Part shown: in pieces, positions 53,342-63,507 of the stretch | Layout of the letters: every line of letters starts with the position of its first letter | Position numbering within the stretch: position 1 is the first letter of the stretch | Assembly: GCF_020532665.2 (NCBI RefSeq) | Contig: NZ_JAIWPG020000011.1 | Location: 1-64,000 of the forward strand | Direction of reading: 5' to 3' | Source of the DNA: Lelliottia sp. WAP21 | GTDB lineage: Bacteria > Pseudomonadota > Gammaproteobacteria > Enterobacterales > Enterobacteriaceae | Length of the DNA: 64,000 nt | The notes under the pieces: generated by a model | What the model was told of the DNA's origin: nothing | Databases searched by the model: none | What the model saw: the letters and a program-made list of their open reading frames with translations, nothing else | Position numbers and translations under genes: made by a program

Positions 53342-53382
53342 GCTGGCGCAGTGATCATCGCTGCGCCAGCTGCCTGTTTTTA
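53342..53382. terminator. Terminator between the DUF943 gene and lsrK
   Basis: GCTGGCGCAG-TGATCATCG-CTGCGCCAGC is followed on the plus strand by TGCCTGTTTTTAAGG. It probably ends the DUF3289/DUF943 transcript and may also act on lsrK, which converges on it. Confidence 0.8.
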
Positions 53383-54969
53383 AGGCGCAACAGAACGTAC
53401 CGTTCTGACCAGCCCTGGCGCCTGCCACATCGACGTGGTCAATCCGCTGTCCACCAGACCAAGCTGATCGGCGTACACCGCCTGCCACTTCTGCATCATG
53501 CCGTCGTACAGATCGCGGTGTTCAGGATTGGGCGTAAATTCCCGGCTCCATTTCACCAGCCGCTCGCCTGTTCCGGCCATATCGGCAAACAGCCCTGCGC
53601 CGGTGCCTGCGGCAATCGCACAGCCCAGCGCGGTTGCCTCTTTCACTTCCGGCACGCGCACGGGCAGGCCGGTGACATCGCTTAAAATCTGGCTCCAGAG
53701 CGCGCCTTTGGCGCCGCCGCCCGCAAAGACCAGGCTCTCAAATTGCACGCCAGAGAAATGGGAAATTTGCATCAAATTGCACGCAGAGACAATTGCCGCA
53801 TTCTCTTCAAGGGCGCGGAATAAGGTCGCTTTATTGCACTTTTCCGGGTCAATGGAGAGATTAATAAACGACGGGGCGGCGTGATACCACTGCTTGAAGT
53901 GCATCGCGTCGGAGAAAATCGGCATCACCCCGTGCGAGCCTGCCGGCACGCGTCCTGCCATCTCTTCGAGCAGGGAGTAAGTGTCCATCCCCATTCGTTC
54001 GGCGATTAACTTCTCTTCGGCGCAGAATGCATCGCGGAACCAGCGCATGGTAAGCCCGGTAAAGAAGCTGATCGACTCCGCCTGTGCCATGCCGGGAATC
54101 ACATGCGGATTGACGCGAATGTTCATGTCGGGATCGGTCCGGACCTGCGGCAGGTTGACCACCTGCTGCCAGAAGGTCCCGCCCAGCACCGCCGTTTGTC
54201 CGGCGCGGACTACGCCTAACCCCAGACACCCCAACTGCACGTCACCACCGCCCATCACTACCGGCGTGCCTTCACGCAGACCGCTTTGCTGCGCGGCTTG
54301 CCGGGTAATGGCGCCGAGTACGCTGCCGGTCTCTTTCACGGGGGAGAGAATATCGGCGCGCAGCCCGGCCATATCCAGCAGCGCCGGACGCCAGTCGCGA
54401 CTAAAGAGATCCAGCATTCCGGTGGTGCCGGCGTTCGACGGATCAACGGCCAGCTCGCCGGAGAGCTTCGCCGCCAGCCAGTCGCTGATCATGGTAATGG
54501 TCGCCGCGTTGCGGTAGATGTCCGGACGATGGTGGGCCAGCCACAGCAGGCGCGGCATGGCGCTCAGGGCCAGCGTCTGACCAGAGACCTCATACACCTC
54601 GGTTTCAAACCGGTTGTCGTGGATCTCCTTGAGTTCAGCCACCTCGCGGCTGGCACGTGCATCGACGTTCGCGCAGGCCCAGATGGCGTCACCGTTGCGG
54701 TCGTACAGCACGATCCCTTCCCGCATTGAGCAGCAGGCGACGGACTGAATATCCGCCCCGGTGAGGTGGGCGCGATCCAGCGCCTGATGTATACACTGAC
54801 AGGCCAGCCTCCAGTTGGTATCCAGATCGAACTCCATTGAGCCGGGCACATTTTCCACGCTCAGATGCTTCCACTCGGCCTGGCCGACGGAAATTTGATT
54901 GCCGTGCAGGTCAAAAATCACGGCGCGAACGCTGCCTGTCCCTGCATCTAACGCTAAAAGGTAACTCAT
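53380..54969 (-). CDS. lsrK: LsrK, autoinducer-2 kinase
   Basis: A FGGY-family kinase of 529 residues from the ATG at 54969, which has TGAGG 7 bases upstream; the ATG at 54975 is too close to that site. It opens [19 protein letters not shown], and contains [13 protein letters not shown] and the ATP-site stretch [16 protein letters not shown]. It phosphorylates AI-2 after uptake; phospho-AI-2 then inactivates LsrR. It follows lsrR by 36 bases on the same strand. Confidence 0.94.
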   Translation of the reverse strand: MSYLLALDAGTGSVRAVIFDLHGNQISVGQAEWKHLSVENVPGSMEFDLDTNWRLACQCIHQALDRAHLTGADIQSVACCSMREGIVLYDRNGDAIWACANVDARASREVAELKEIHDNRFETEVYEVSGQTLALSAMPRLLWLAHHRPDIYRNAATITMISDWLAAKLSGELAVDPSNAGTTGMLDLFSRDWRPALLDMAGLRADILSPVKETGSVLGAITRQAAQQSGLREGTPVVMGGGDVQLGCLGLGVVRAGQTAVLGGTFWQQVVNLPQVRTDPDMNIRVNPHVIPGMAQAESISFFTGLTMRWFRDAFCAEEKLIAERMGMDTYSLLEEMAGRVPAGSHGVMPIFSDAMHFKQWYHAAPSFINLSIDPEKCNKATLFRALEENAAIVSACNLMQISHFSGVQFESLVFAGGGAKGALWSQILSDVTGLPVRVPEVKEATALGCAIAAGTGAGLFADMAGTGERLVKWSREFTPNPEHRDLYDGMMQKWQAVYADQLGLVDSGLTTSMWQAPGLVRTVRSVAP

Positions 54970-55005
54970 GAGCATGCCTCAAAGTTAGCGCGGGGGTAGG
55001 GGCTC

Positions 55006-55977
55006 TTAGTTCGCCAGAGCCAGCACCGCGCGGGCTGTCGTCTCTTCCGTCACCAGGCCATTAATACGGCGACCTTTCAGTGCGGCATATATTGCCTCTG
55101 CTTTCTCTTCTCCTCCGGCAACGCCAACGATGGTGGGCAACTGCGCCAGTTCATCGAGCGTAACGCCCAGTAACTCCTGATGGATGTCCAGATCCTCAAC
55201 CCGTTCACCTGCGGCATTGAGGAAATAGCCGAGAATATCGCCCACGGCGCCTTTTCGCGCATACATGAGCTGTTCCCCTTCGCTGATGTAGCCCGAACGC
55301 AGGATGGTGGCATCCCGATGCTGGTTTACTGCGCCAATCCCGACGACGGCCACATCGGCGGCGGTCGCGGCGAGGATCACATCCCGCACGCTGGTTTCAC
55401 GACGCAGGATCCCGGCGACTTCCGCCGATGACACGCGCAGCGGCGCGGGGATCATGCTGACGCGACACGCCGCATCCAGTTGACCGATACCGGTCATATA
55501 GGGACCGACACCGCCGGACAGGGTGACCAGACGTACCTGTTGAGAACTGATAAAACCGCTTAAATGCTGTAAACAGCTCATGGTGGTTTCACCAAATCCC
55601 ACCGCCAGCAGCTGGCCCGGCTCCAGAACGCCCATCAGGGATTGTGCGGCACCAATGCCCAGCCGGACGTTCATCGGCGGCGTATTCAGCGCGGGCAGGA
55701 CGCGGGCCAGCTTCAGCCCAAACCGTTGCTGTATCTCGGTCTCCAGCGCCAGACACCCCTCATAGCGGGAATTGATCTGTACGCGAATCACGCCGGACTG
55801 TCGGCCTTTCTCCAGTAAACGGGAGATTTTCAGGCGCGGCAGCCCCAGGCGCTCGCCAATGTCGTTCTGGGTCAGGCCATCGTGGTAATAGCACCACGCG
55901 ACGCGAGCGACCAGCTCCTCTTCCGCCAGCGCCAGCCCGGCAAACCGTCCTTCTTCAGCAATGCGTTTATCGCTCAT
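55006..55977 (-). CDS. lsrR: LsrR, repressor of the lsr operon
   Basis: A SorC/DeoR-type regulator of 323 residues from the ATG at 55977 ([10 protein letters not shown]), with AAGAGTTC upstream; a longer frame adds 24 unlike residues. The helix-turn-helix is [25 protein letters not shown], and the C-terminal domain binds phospho-AI-2 (VGFGETTMS). It represses the divergent lsrACDBFG and probably itself. Confidence 0.93.
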   Translation of the reverse strand: MSDKRIAEEGRFAGLALAEEELVARVAWCYYHDGLTQNDIGERLGLPRLKISRLLEKGRQSGVIRVQINSRYEGCLALETEIQQRFGLKLARVLPALNTPPMNVRLGIGAAQSLMGVLEPGQLLAVGFGETTMSCLQHLSGFISSQQVRLVTLSGGVGPYMTGIGQLDAACRVSMIPAPLRVSSAEVAGILRRETSVRDVILAATAADVAVVGIGAVNQHRDATILRSGYISEGEQLMYARKGAVGDILGYFLNAAGERVEDLDIHQELLGVTLDELAQLPTIVGVAGGEEKAEAIYAALKGRRINGLVTEETTARAVLALAN

Positions 55978-56189
55978 TTTTGAACTCTTATAAAAATTTA
56001 GAACATATGTTCGTGATGACGCGAAGGGAAACTGTGAGCCACGCGACAAAACGGATCATTTAGATTCTTTTGGTTATATCTGGATCTTAATCGATAAAAT
56101 TGTGATCCCTGCACGGTTGTAAATATAGTTCACCGTCTACGCTTTTGAACATTATTAAATCTAAAAATCATTTGTTCAATAGCGGAGCG
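55978..56189. promoter_or_regulatory. lsrR-lsrA divergent control region
   Basis: A perfect palindrome GAACATATGTTC lies at 56001-56012 on the lsrR side. TGAACA (56146-56151) and TGTTCA (56173-56178) form a spaced inverted pair on the lsrA side. A CRP-like element TGTGA-N6-CGACA is at 56033-56048. LsrR binding to the palindrome and spaced pair is inferred; CRP activation is known for E. coli lsr. Confidence 0.55.
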
Positions 56190-57680
56190 ATGATGAATGT
56201 ACTGATTGAGGCGTGCGGTATCCATAAAGCGTTCTCCGGGGTGCCGGTTCTTAAAGGCATTGATTTCACGCTGCTTTCCGGCCAGGTGCATGCCCTGATG
56301 GGTGGGAACGGGGCGGGTAAATCGACGCTGATGAAAATCATCGCCGGAGTTGAGACGCCTGATAAGGGTGAACTTTGTGTAGCTGGAAAGCCATTTGCGC
56401 GCCTTAAGCCCGGCCAGGCTCATCAGCTTGGTATTTATCTGGTGCCGCAGGAGTCTCTGTTATTTCCCAATCTGACCGTACGCGAAAATATTCTGTTTCG
56501 CCTGCCGCGGGATAACGATCTGCATCAACGGCTCAATGACAAACTCCAGCAGTTGCAGTGCCAGCTTAATCTGGATGCTGCCGCCAGTACGCTTGAAGTG
56601 GCGGATCAACAGATGGTGGAGATCCTTCGCGGTTTAATGCGCAATGCGACGATCCTGATCCTGGATGAACCGACCGCATCACTCACTCCCGGCGAAACCG
56701 ATCGACTCTTCCGCCAGATCCGCGCCTTGCAGGCGCTGGGGGTGGGTATTGTTTTTATCACCCATAAACTGCCGGAAATCCGCCAGCTGGCCAGCCATGT
56801 ATCGGTGATGCGTGACGGTGCCATCGTCCTTAGTGGGGAAACGGCCCGCTTCGATGACGCGGCGTTGATTGCGGCAATGACGCCCGTAAGCCGTGAGCAG
56901 GGGCTCAGCGATTCACAAAAGCTGTGGCTGGCGCTGCCCGGTAATCGCCGGACGCAGGCGCAGGATTTTCCGGTTCTGCGGGTTGAGGATCTGACCGGTG
57001 AAGGCTTTATCGATCTGAATATGACGATCCACGCGGGGGAGATCGTCGGGCTGGCCGGGCTGGTGGGATCCGGGCGCACCGAGTTTGCTGAGACCCTCTA
57101 CGGGCTGCGTCCGGTGCGCGGTGGGCGGATCTGGCTGGAAAATCAGGAGATCGGTGGCGAAACGGTGCAGACCCGGCTGGAAAAAGGGCTGGTGTATCTG
57201 CCGGAGGACCGACAGGTCTCCGGGCTGTTTCTCGATGCGCCCGTCCGCTGGAACACCGTCGCGCTCAACGAGCCTTCCCTCTGGCAACAGCCACAGCGCG
57301 AAGCCGCAGTCGTGGAGCGTTATCACCGGGCGTTAGGGATCAAACTGACCCATCCTGACCAGATCGTCCGCACGCTTTCCGGTGGCAATCAGCAGAAGGT
57401 CCTGCTGGCGCGCTGCCTGGAGGCGAACCCATTGCTGCTGATTGTGGATGAGCCGACGCGGGGCGTGGATGTCTCCGCCCGGGCTGATATCTATCAGTTG
57501 ATCAAAAGTGTGGCCGCCCAGAACGTGGCCGTGCTGATGATCTCAAGCGATCTTGATGAATTTCCGGGGCTGGTCGATCGCGTGCTGGTGATGCATCAGG
57601 GCGTACTGAGCGGTGAGCTGCCAGGGCAGGCGGTGAGCCTGGATCGCATGATGGCTCTGGCCTTTGGAGGGCAGGCATGA
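56190..57680 (+). CDS. lsrA: LsrA, AI-2 ABC transporter ATP-binding protein
   Basis: A double ABC cassette of about 496 residues. The first cassette has Walker [12 protein letters not shown] and the LILDEPTAS Walker B; the second has [16 protein letters not shown] and VDEPTRGVD, with a degenerate second Walker A ([10 protein letters not shown]), as usual for sugar-type transporters. Two adjacent ATGs at 56190 and 56193 follow AGCGGAGCG; 56193 has the better spacing. It powers AI-2 uptake through LsrC and LsrD. It overlaps lsrC by 4 bases. Confidence 0.93.
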   Translation: MMNVLIEACGIHKAFSGVPVLKGIDFTLLSGQVHALMGGNGAGKSTLMKIIAGVETPDKGELCVAGKPFARLKPGQAHQLGIYLVPQESLLFPNLTVRENILFRLPRDNDLHQRLNDKLQQLQCQLNLDAAASTLEVADQQMVEILRGLMRNATILILDEPTASLTPGETDRLFRQIRALQALGVGIVFITHKLPEIRQLASHVSVMRDGAIVLSGETARFDDAALIAAMTPVSREQGLSDSQKLWLALPGNRRTQAQDFPVLRVEDLTGEGFIDLNMTIHAGEIVGLAGLVGSGRTEFAETLYGLRPVRGGRIWLENQEIGGETVQTRLEKGLVYLPEDRQVSGLFLDAPVRWNTVALNEPSLWQQPQREAAVVERYHRALGIKLTHPDQIVRTLSGGNQQKVLLARCLEANPLLLIVDEPTRGVDVSARADIYQLIKSVAAQNVAVLMISSDLDEFPGLVDRVLVMHQGVLSGELPGQAVSLDRMMALAFGGQA

Positions 57681-58708
57681 AAACGCTACTCAAAAACCGT
57701 GAACTAAGCGCTTTTCTCGCCATTCTGGCGCTGTTTGGCGTGTTGATTGCGCTCAACCCGGGTTATCTCAGTTTTCAGACGCTGGGGATGATCTTCGCCA
57801 GTTCGCAAATCCTGATCCTGCTGGCGCTGGGCGCAACGCTGGTGATGCTGACCCGTAATATCGACGTTTCCGTTGGGTCCACCGTCGGGCTTTGCGCCAT
57901 TGCGGTCGGCGTGGCGCTGAATAATGGCTACAGTCTGCCGGTTGCGATGCTTTTCGCGCTGACCATCGGGGCGCTGGCAGGGGCATTTAACGGCCTGCTG
58001 GTGGTGGGGCTGCGTATTCCGGCGATTGTTGCCACGCTCGGCACGCTCGGACTGTATCGCGGCGGAATGCTGTTATGGACCGGCGGAAAATGGATCGAAG
58101 GGCTGCCACCGTCGCTGAAAACGCTGTCTGAACCTGTGTTTATCGGTGTTTCACCGCTCGGTTTTCTGGTGCTGATCCTTGCGGGCGTGAGCGCCTGGAT
58201 TTTCTCGCGCACCGCCTTTGGCCGCGATTTTTATGCCGTTGGGGATAATCTTGCTGCCGCCCGACAGCTGGGCGTAGCCGTAAACCGCACGCGAATGGTC
58301 GCCTTTACCCTGAATGGCATGCTGGCGGCCTGTGCAGGGATCGTCTTCGCCTCGCAGATTGGCTTTGTACCCAACCAGACCGGCAGCGGGCTGGAGATGA
58401 AAGCCATCGCCGCCTGCGTGCTGGGCGGCATCTCTCTGCTGGGCGGAACCGGAACGCTGATTGGCGCGTTTCTTGGCGCCTTCTTCCTGACGCAAATTGA
58501 TACCGTACTGGTGCTGTTCCGCCTGCCCGCCTGGTGGAACGACTTTATTGCCGGACTGGTGTTGCTGGGCGTGCTGGTGCTGGACGGGCGGTTGCGTCAG
58601 GCGTTGACGCGTCATCAGCGGGCACTGAAATACAGCCGTTTCCAGCCGGGAAACAAAGGGGGAAAGCACGTTACCCCGTTTCCAAAACGCAAAAAAGAGG
58701 TGGCGTAA
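57677..58708 (+). CDS. lsrC: LsrC, AI-2 ABC transporter permease
   Basis: A 343-residue permease of the BPD_transp_2 family (E. coli LsrC 342), with about 8-10 membrane segments and the family stretch GTLGLYRGG. The ATG overlaps the lsrA stop (ATGA). Its C-terminal tail after the last segment is unusually basic ([14 protein letters not shown] to KRKKEVA). It pairs with LsrD to form the membrane channel. Confidence 0.93.
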   Translation: MKTLLKNRELSAFLAILALFGVLIALNPGYLSFQTLGMIFASSQILILLALGATLVMLTRNIDVSVGSTVGLCAIAVGVALNNGYSLPVAMLFALTIGALAGAFNGLLVVGLRIPAIVATLGTLGLYRGGMLLWTGGKWIEGLPPSLKTLSEPVFIGVSPLGFLVLILAGVSAWIFSRTAFGRDFYAVGDNLAAARQLGVAVNRTRMVAFTLNGMLAACAGIVFASQIGFVPNQTGSGLEMKAIAACVLGGISLLGGTGTLIGAFLGAFFLTQIDTVLVLFRLPAWWNDFIAGLVLLGVLVLDGRLRQALTRHQRALKYSRFQPGNKGGKHVTPFPKRKKEVA

Positions 58709-59692
58709 ATGAAGATTAACTGGGCATTCACGCTACTGATATTACTGGTGCTGGAAATCCTGCTGTTTGGCCTGCTCAATCCTCGCATGCTGGATATCAA
58801 TATGCTGCTTTTTAGCACCAGTGATTTTATCTGCATCGGCATTGTGGCGCTGCCGCTGACGCTGGTGATTATCAGCGGCGGGATCGATATTTCGCTGGGT
58901 TCGACCATCGGCCTGTGCGCCATCGCGCTGGGGGTGATGATGCAGGCGGGCTGGCCGATGGCGCTGGCGATACCTCTAACGCTGCTGCTCGGCCTGCTGT
59001 GCGGTCTCTTTAACGCCGCGCTGATCCACTACACCGGTATCAGCCCGCTGGTGATCACCCTCGGCACGCTCTATCTCTACGGCGGCGGGGCGCTGCTGCT
59101 CTCCGGTATGGCGGGGGCGACCGGTTACGAAGGTATCGGCGGCTTCCCGGACAGCTTTACCGCGTTCGCTAATCTCACGCTCTTCGGTTTGCCGATCCCG
59201 CTGGTGCTGTTTGCGGTGATTACTCTCTTCTTCTGGCTGATAACCCATCGTGGGCGTTTTGGTCGCCATCTCTTCCTGATGGGGCAAAACCCGCGAGCGG
59301 CGCGCTACGCGGCGCTGTCGGTTAATGGCATGCCTTACGCGCTGTATGGGCTGGTCGGTGTGGCATCGGCGATTGCGGCGCTGGTGATGGTCTCCTATTT
59401 CGGGTCGGCGCGTTCTGATTTGGGTCGCGATCTCTTAATGCCCGCGCTGACCGCTGCCGTACTGGGCGGGGCCAATATCTATGGCGGCTCGGGTTCCGTA
59501 CTGGGTACAGCACTGGCGGCGCTGCTGGTGGGGTATCTGCAACAGGGTTTACAGATGGTCGGCATCCCTAACCAGGTGTCGAGCGCGCTGTCAGGGGCGC
59601 TGCTGGTGGTAGTGGTGATGGGACGTTCGCTGAGCTTGCACCGAGAATGGGTGCGTACTTTCTTCACAAAACATACCCGGAGCTTAAGATGA
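58709..59692 (+). CDS. lsrD: LsrD, AI-2 ABC transporter permease
   Basis: A 327-residue permease (E. coli LsrD 330), paralogous to LsrC. The stretch [21 protein letters not shown] near residue 53-73 and the family GTLYLYGGG motif are clear. It starts directly after the lsrC stop (TAAATG), and its TGA overlaps the lsrB ATG. Confidence 0.93.
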   Translation: MKINWAFTLLILLVLEILLFGLLNPRMLDINMLLFSTSDFICIGIVALPLTLVIISGGIDISLGSTIGLCAIALGVMMQAGWPMALAIPLTLLLGLLCGLFNAALIHYTGISPLVITLGTLYLYGGGALLLSGMAGATGYEGIGGFPDSFTAFANLTLFGLPIPLVLFAVITLFFWLITHRGRFGRHLFLMGQNPRAARYAALSVNGMPYALYGLVGVASAIAALVMVSYFGSARSDLGRDLLMPALTAAVLGGANIYGGSGSVLGTALAALLVGYLQQGLQMVGIPNQVSSALSGALLVVVVMGRSLSLHREWVRTFFTKHTRSLR

Positions 59693-60690
59693 AAATAAAA
59701 CTGATAGTCATGTGTCTGGCGCTCAGCGTGGCGGCAGCACAGGCCGCCGATCGCATCGCGTTTATCCCGAAACTGGTGGGCGTGGGCTTTTTCACCAGCG
59801 GCGGCAACGGCGCGAAAGAGGCGGGTAAAGACCTGGGCGTTGATGTGACTTACGATGGCCCGACCGAGCCTAGCGTCTCCGGGCAGGTCCAGCTGATTAA
59901 TAATTTCGTCAACCAGGGCTATAACGCCATTATCGTCTCGGCGGTATCGCCTGACGGGCTGTGCCCGGCGCTCAAGCGGGCAATGCAGCGCGGCGTGAAG
60001 GTGCTGACCTGGGACTCTGATACCAAACCCGAATGTCGCAGTATCTACATTAATCAGGGCACGCCAGAGCAACTCGGCGGCCTGCTGGTGGACATGGCCG
60101 GAAAACAGGTCACCAAACCCAATGCCAAAGTGGCGTTCTTCTACTCAAGCCCCACCGTCACCGACCAGAACCAGTGGGTGAAAGAGGCCAAGGCCAAAAT
60201 CGAGAAAGATCATCCGCAGTGGCAGGTTGTCACCACGCAGTTTGGTTATAACGACGCCACCAAATCGCTGCAAACCGCTGAAGGGATCTTAAAAGCCTAT
60301 CCGGATCTGGATGCGATCATCGCCCCGGATGCCAACGCCCTGCCGGCAGCAGCCCAGGCGGCGGAAAACCTGAAACGAGAAGGGGTGGCGATTGTCGGCT
60401 TCAGCACGCCTAACGTGATGCGGCCCTACGTGGAGCGCGGCACGGTAAAAGCCTTCGGCCTGTGGGATGTGGTGCAACAGGGCAAAATTGCGGTCAATGT
60501 CGCCGATCGTTTATTGAAAAAAGGCGATCTTAACGTTGGCGACAGCGTGGACGTGAAAGATATCGGTACGCTGAAGGTCGAGCCGAACAGCGTGCAGGGC
60601 TACCAGTATGAAGCGAAGGGCAACGGTATTGTATTACTGCCGGAGCGTGTGGTTTTCACCAAAGAGAACATCGGTAAATACGATTTCTGA
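59689..60690 (+). CDS. lsrB: LsrB, periplasmic AI-2-binding protein
   Basis: A 333-residue substrate-binding protein from the ATG at 59689, overlapping lsrD as ATGA; a longer frame lies within lsrD and is rejected. A signal peptide is cut after AQA near residue 19. The binding region includes [21 protein letters not shown] and TWDSDTKPE, with the Lys, Asp and Pro residues known to bind the AI-2 form in the family. It delivers AI-2 to LsrCD. Confidence 0.93.
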   Translation: MKIKLIVMCLALSVAAAQAADRIAFIPKLVGVGFFTSGGNGAKEAGKDLGVDVTYDGPTEPSVSGQVQLINNFVNQGYNAIIVSAVSPDGLCPALKRAMQRGVKVLTWDSDTKPECRSIYINQGTPEQLGGLLVDMAGKQVTKPNAKVAFFYSSPTVTDQNQWVKEAKAKIEKDHPQWQVVTTQFGYNDATKSLQTAEGILKAYPDLDAIIAPDANALPAAAQAAENLKREGVAIVGFSTPNVMRPYVERGTVKAFGLWDVVQQGKIAVNVADRLLKKGDLNVGDSVDVKDIGTLKVEPNSVQGYQYEAKGNGIVLLPERVVFTKENIGKYDF

Positions 60691-60701
60691 CGGGGGAGAA
60701 A

Positions 60702-61589
60702 ATGGCTGATTTAGACGACATCAAAGACGGCAAAGATTTTGGCATTGGCACACCGCAGGTAAACACACCCTATACCCTGAAGGGGTGCGGCGCGCTGGAC
60801 TGGGGAATGCAGTCCAGGCTGGCGCGTATCTTCAATCCCAAAAGCAACCGCACGGTCATGCTGGCCTTTGACCATGGTTACTTTCAGGGCCCGACCACCG
60901 GGCTTGAACGCATCGATCTGTCGATCGCCCCGCTGTTTGCCGAAACCGACGTGCTGATGTGCACCCGCGGGATCCTGCGCAGCCAGGTACCGCCTGCGAC
61001 CAATAAGCCGGTGGTGCTACGCGCCTCCGGCGGTAACTCGATTCTTGGCGAGCTGTCGAATGAGTGCGTGGCAGTGGCGATGGAAGATGCACTACGCCTG
61101 AACGTCTGTGCCGTGGCGGCGCAGGTCTACATTGGCAGCGAGTTTGAACACCAGTCGATCAACAACATTATCAAGCTGGTGGATGCGGGAAATCGTTACG
61201 GGATCCCGACGCTTGCCGTCACCGGTGTGGGCAAAGAGATGGCGCGTGATGCCCGCTATTTCTCTCTGGCCAGCCGCATTGCCGCAGAAATGGGCGCGCA
61301 GTTCGTGAAAACTTACTTTGTGGAAGAGGGATTCGAAAAAGTTACCGCCAGTTGTCCGGTGCCGATTGTCATCGCCGGGGGGAAAAAGCTGCCGGAGCTT
61401 GAGGCGCTGGAAATGTGCTTCCGCGCGATAGATCAAGGGGCATCAGGCGTGGATATGGGGCGTAATATCTTCCAGTCCAGTGCCCCGCTCGCCATGCTCA
61501 AAGCAGTGAAAAAAGTGGTCCATGAGAACCTGAGCGCCCGCGAGGCGTACCAGTTCTGGCAGGACGAAAAACAGGGAGAAGCAAAATGA
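60702..61589 (+). CDS. lsrF: LsrF, phospho-AI-2 breakdown thiolase
   Basis: A 295-residue aldolase-fold protein (E. coli LsrF 291). Family stretches are [29 protein letters not shown] and QFVKTYF with the active-site Lys. It transfers an acetyl group from the isomerised phospho-AI-2 to CoA, giving glycerone phosphate and acetyl-CoA. It overlaps lsrG by 4 bases. Confidence 0.93.
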   Translation: MADLDDIKDGKDFGIGTPQVNTPYTLKGCGALDWGMQSRLARIFNPKSNRTVMLAFDHGYFQGPTTGLERIDLSIAPLFAETDVLMCTRGILRSQVPPATNKPVVLRASGGNSILGELSNECVAVAMEDALRLNVCAVAAQVYIGSEFEHQSINNIIKLVDAGNRYGIPTLAVTGVGKEMARDARYFSLASRIAAEMGAQFVKTYFVEEGFEKVTASCPVPIVIAGGKKLPELEALEMCFRAIDQGASGVDMGRNIFQSSAPLAMLKAVKKVVHENLSAREAYQFWQDEKQGEAK

Positions 61590-61879
61590 ACGTGACGTTG
61601 GTGGAAATCAATATCAAACCTGAGCGCGTGGACGAGTTTCTGGAGGTGTTTCGCGCCAACCACGAAGGGGCCATTCAGGAGCCGGGAAATCTGCGTTTTG
61701 ACGTACTCCAGGATCCACGGGTGAAAACCCGCTTCTTTATCTACGAAGCCTATAAAGACGAAGAGGCGGTGCTGGCACACAAGCAAACCCCGCACTATCT
61801 GGCCTGCGTGGACAAGCTTGAGGACCTGATGTCAGAGCCGCGCAAAAAACGCAGTTTTGTCGGGTTGTTGCCGGAGTAA
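61586..61879 (+). CDS. lsrG: LsrG, phospho-AI-2 isomerase (ABM domain)
   Basis: A 97-residue antibiotic-biosynthesis-monooxygenase-fold protein (E. coli 96). It opens [22 protein letters not shown] and has the family [19 protein letters not shown] stretch. It isomerises phospho-AI-2 before LsrF acts. It is the last gene of lsrACDBFG, and a hairpin follows. Confidence 0.92.
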   Translation: MNVTLVEINIKPERVDEFLEVFRANHEGAIQEPGNLRFDVLQDPRVKTRFFIYEAYKDEEAVLAHKQTPHYLACVDKLEDLMSEPRKKRSFVGLLPE

Positions 61880-61885
61880 CAGACT

Positions 61886-61912
61886 GCCGGGACGCGCTGA
61901 TGCGAACCCGGC
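61886..61912. terminator. Hairpin between lsrG and the DapA-like gene
   Basis: GCCGGG-N15-CCCGGC occupies the 38-base gap between converging genes. It lacks a T-run. Confidence 0.5.
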
Positions 61913-61917
61913 GACGA

Positions 61918-62766
61918 TCAGGCGAGGGCCAGATCTGCCAGGACCGCCGCCAGCGTTTCGCGCGGTTTCCCGCTCAGCGATGCAAGCGGGAACGGCAGCG
62001 CAGGCGCGGCCACTTTCCCCGTCATTTCTGCGGCTGCGGCCATCACCCGCAAACTGCCGTACTGGCGGAACAGCGCCCACAGCGGCGCCAGCCGGTCAGA
62101 GGGGGCGGTGTCTTTGGCTCGGGCAATCGCCAGCGCCGTCTGCGGATACAGCCCTGCGATAACCGAATACCAGACATCAAACCCGGCCTGCAGGGCGGAC
62201 GCCGCCCGCCAGTCGCCACTGATGCCCAGGGTGACGTTTTCAGGAAGTTGGGTGCGCATGTGGGCGATATCGTCTGGTATGCGCCCGAGTTTTACGGAGT
62301 TAACGTTTGGTAGCGCCGCCACGGCATACAGCAAATCGTCGCTGAAGGTGAACCCGGTGGTGGCCGGGTTGTCGTAAATGCACAGCGGAACAGAGATCCG
62401 ATGGGTCACCGTCTCATACAGGCTAAACACTTCCTCTGCCGTCAGGCGCTGGTACGACACGGGGGCCAGTAACACCCCGCGGGCGCCAGCGCTTTGCGCG
62501 TCGTCCGCCAGCCGAAGAATATCGTCGAGGCGAAGCGCGCCGATACTCACGCTCACCGGGATGGTTTCGGCATGCACCACGGCGCAGCGGGTGATATGCG
62601 TGCGCTCTTCTGGCGTCAGATACGCGTAACTGCCCGTCGACCCGAGGATCCCCAGCGAATCCACACCGGCATCCACCAGCGGGCGCAGCAACTGTACAAA
62701 CGCCTGCTCATCAAATTTCCCCTCTCGCAGTGGCGTCAGAGGGAAGGCGCTTAACCCGTGAAACAT
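61918..62766 (-). CDS. DapA/NanA-family aldolase of unknown substrate
   Basis: A 282-residue class I aldolase of the dihydrodipicolinate synthase family. The substrate-binding loop reads GSTGSYAYL where the family usually has GxxGE; the conserved Tyr is in CIYDNPATTG, and the Schiff-base Lys is probably in NVNSVKLGR. The start follows AAAAGGACAAGCGG. It lies 12 bases after the B3/B4 gene on the same strand, so the two are probably one operon. This is not housekeeping DapA; its 2-oxo acid product is unknown. Confidence 0.85.
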   Translation of the reverse strand: MFHGLSAFPLTPLREGKFDEQAFVQLLRPLVDAGVDSLGILGSTGSYAYLTPEERTHITRCAVVHAETIPVSVSIGALRLDDILRLADDAQSAGARGVLLAPVSYQRLTAEEVFSLYETVTHRISVPLCIYDNPATTGFTFSDDLLYAVAALPNVNSVKLGRIPDDIAHMRTQLPENVTLGISGDWRAASALQAGFDVWYSVIAGLYPQTALAIARAKDTAPSDRLAPLWALFRQYGSLRVMAAAAEMTGKVAAPALPFPLASLSGKPRETLAAVLADLALA

Positions 62767-62778
62767 CCGCTTGTCCTT

Positions 62779-63465
62779 TTAGAGTTCAATCAGTTGAAGG
62801 TGAGCAGTGGATCCCGGCATCAGCTGCTGCAGATTGCGGACCAACTCATCGCCAGCCTCCTGCAATGCCGATAACGGCATCGACGGCAGACTTTCGAGAA
62901 TGAACCACATGCGTTGCGCCTGGCTATCAAGACGCGTACGCACGCCCTGGCGCCAGTTCCAGCGACGGCAGGTAACGCCGATATCATCGCGCCAGATAAC
63001 TTCGCCCGCATCCGGGTATTCGATAACCGGCTGGCCTTCTTTCAGGGTATCAAAGGGTTCATGACCTTCGGCAAGGGTCAGACGCGGTGCGCCTGAATAT
63101 GCGGCAAGGTTCTCACCCCCGACGGGAATGGCGTAACGAATGCTGATGGCATTGTAAATATCCACCACCGGATCGAGAGGAGGCAGCGAACCTTCTTTCA
63201 TTACCCGTTTACGCAGGGCCGATGCCGAGCAGGGCGTGCGCTTTGGTTTTGCGCCGAAGGCTTTAAAAACGTCATCCCAGGCGCTGAGGTGCGCTTCAGC
63301 CCAGGCGACATCATCTTTGAGGACCTGCTGACAGGCCTGTGCCAGCGCGGCAGAGGCCACCTCCGGCTGGGTTATCGGGGCGGCTTCAACCAGAATGCTC
63401 AGCGCCCGAAAGCCGGGGGCAATGGCGGCAAGACGGAAGTCTATTGACGGCGTAACGAGAGACAT
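62779..63465 (-). CDS. B3/B4 tRNA-editing-domain protein
   Basis: A 228-residue free-standing B3/B4-domain protein, the fold of the editing domain of phenylalanyl-tRNA synthetase beta. It contains family stretches KRTPCSASALRKRVMKEGSLPPLDPVVDIYNAISI and GEVIWRDDIGVTCRRWNWRQG. Free-standing forms are proposed to edit mischarged tRNA or bind amino-acid-like ligands, which is not shown for this one. The start follows ACAGGATTATTT. The XRE-family gene is divergent, 42 bases away. Confidence 0.85.
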   Translation of the reverse strand: MSLVTPSIDFRLAAIAPGFRALSILVEAAPITQPEVASAALAQACQQVLKDDVAWAEAHLSAWDDVFKAFGAKPKRTPCSASALRKRVMKEGSLPPLDPVVDIYNAISIRYAIPVGGENLAAYSGAPRLTLAEGHEPFDTLKEGQPVIEYPDAGEVIWRDDIGVTCRRWNWRQGVRTRLDSQAQRMWFILESLPSMPLSALQEAGDELVRNLQQLMPGSTAHLQLIEL

Positions 63466-63507
63466 AAATAATCCTGTATTGACTGTTTTAGACTATGGTA
63501 GTGACTA
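63466..63507. promoter_or_regulatory. Divergent promoter region of B3/B4 and XRE genes
   Basis: The 42-base gap is T/A-rich, with TATTGACT at 63477-63484 and its reverse complement AGTCAATA at 63519-63526, inside the XRE gene start. Related GTGACTAATGACT direct-repeat motifs lie between. They are operator candidates for the XRE protein. Confidence 0.4.

Noticed and set aside
53008..53358. 116-codon minus-strand frame opposite DUF943 copy 2
   Set aside because: AT-rich antisense frame with no family look; the plus-strand gene is supported by its paralogue.
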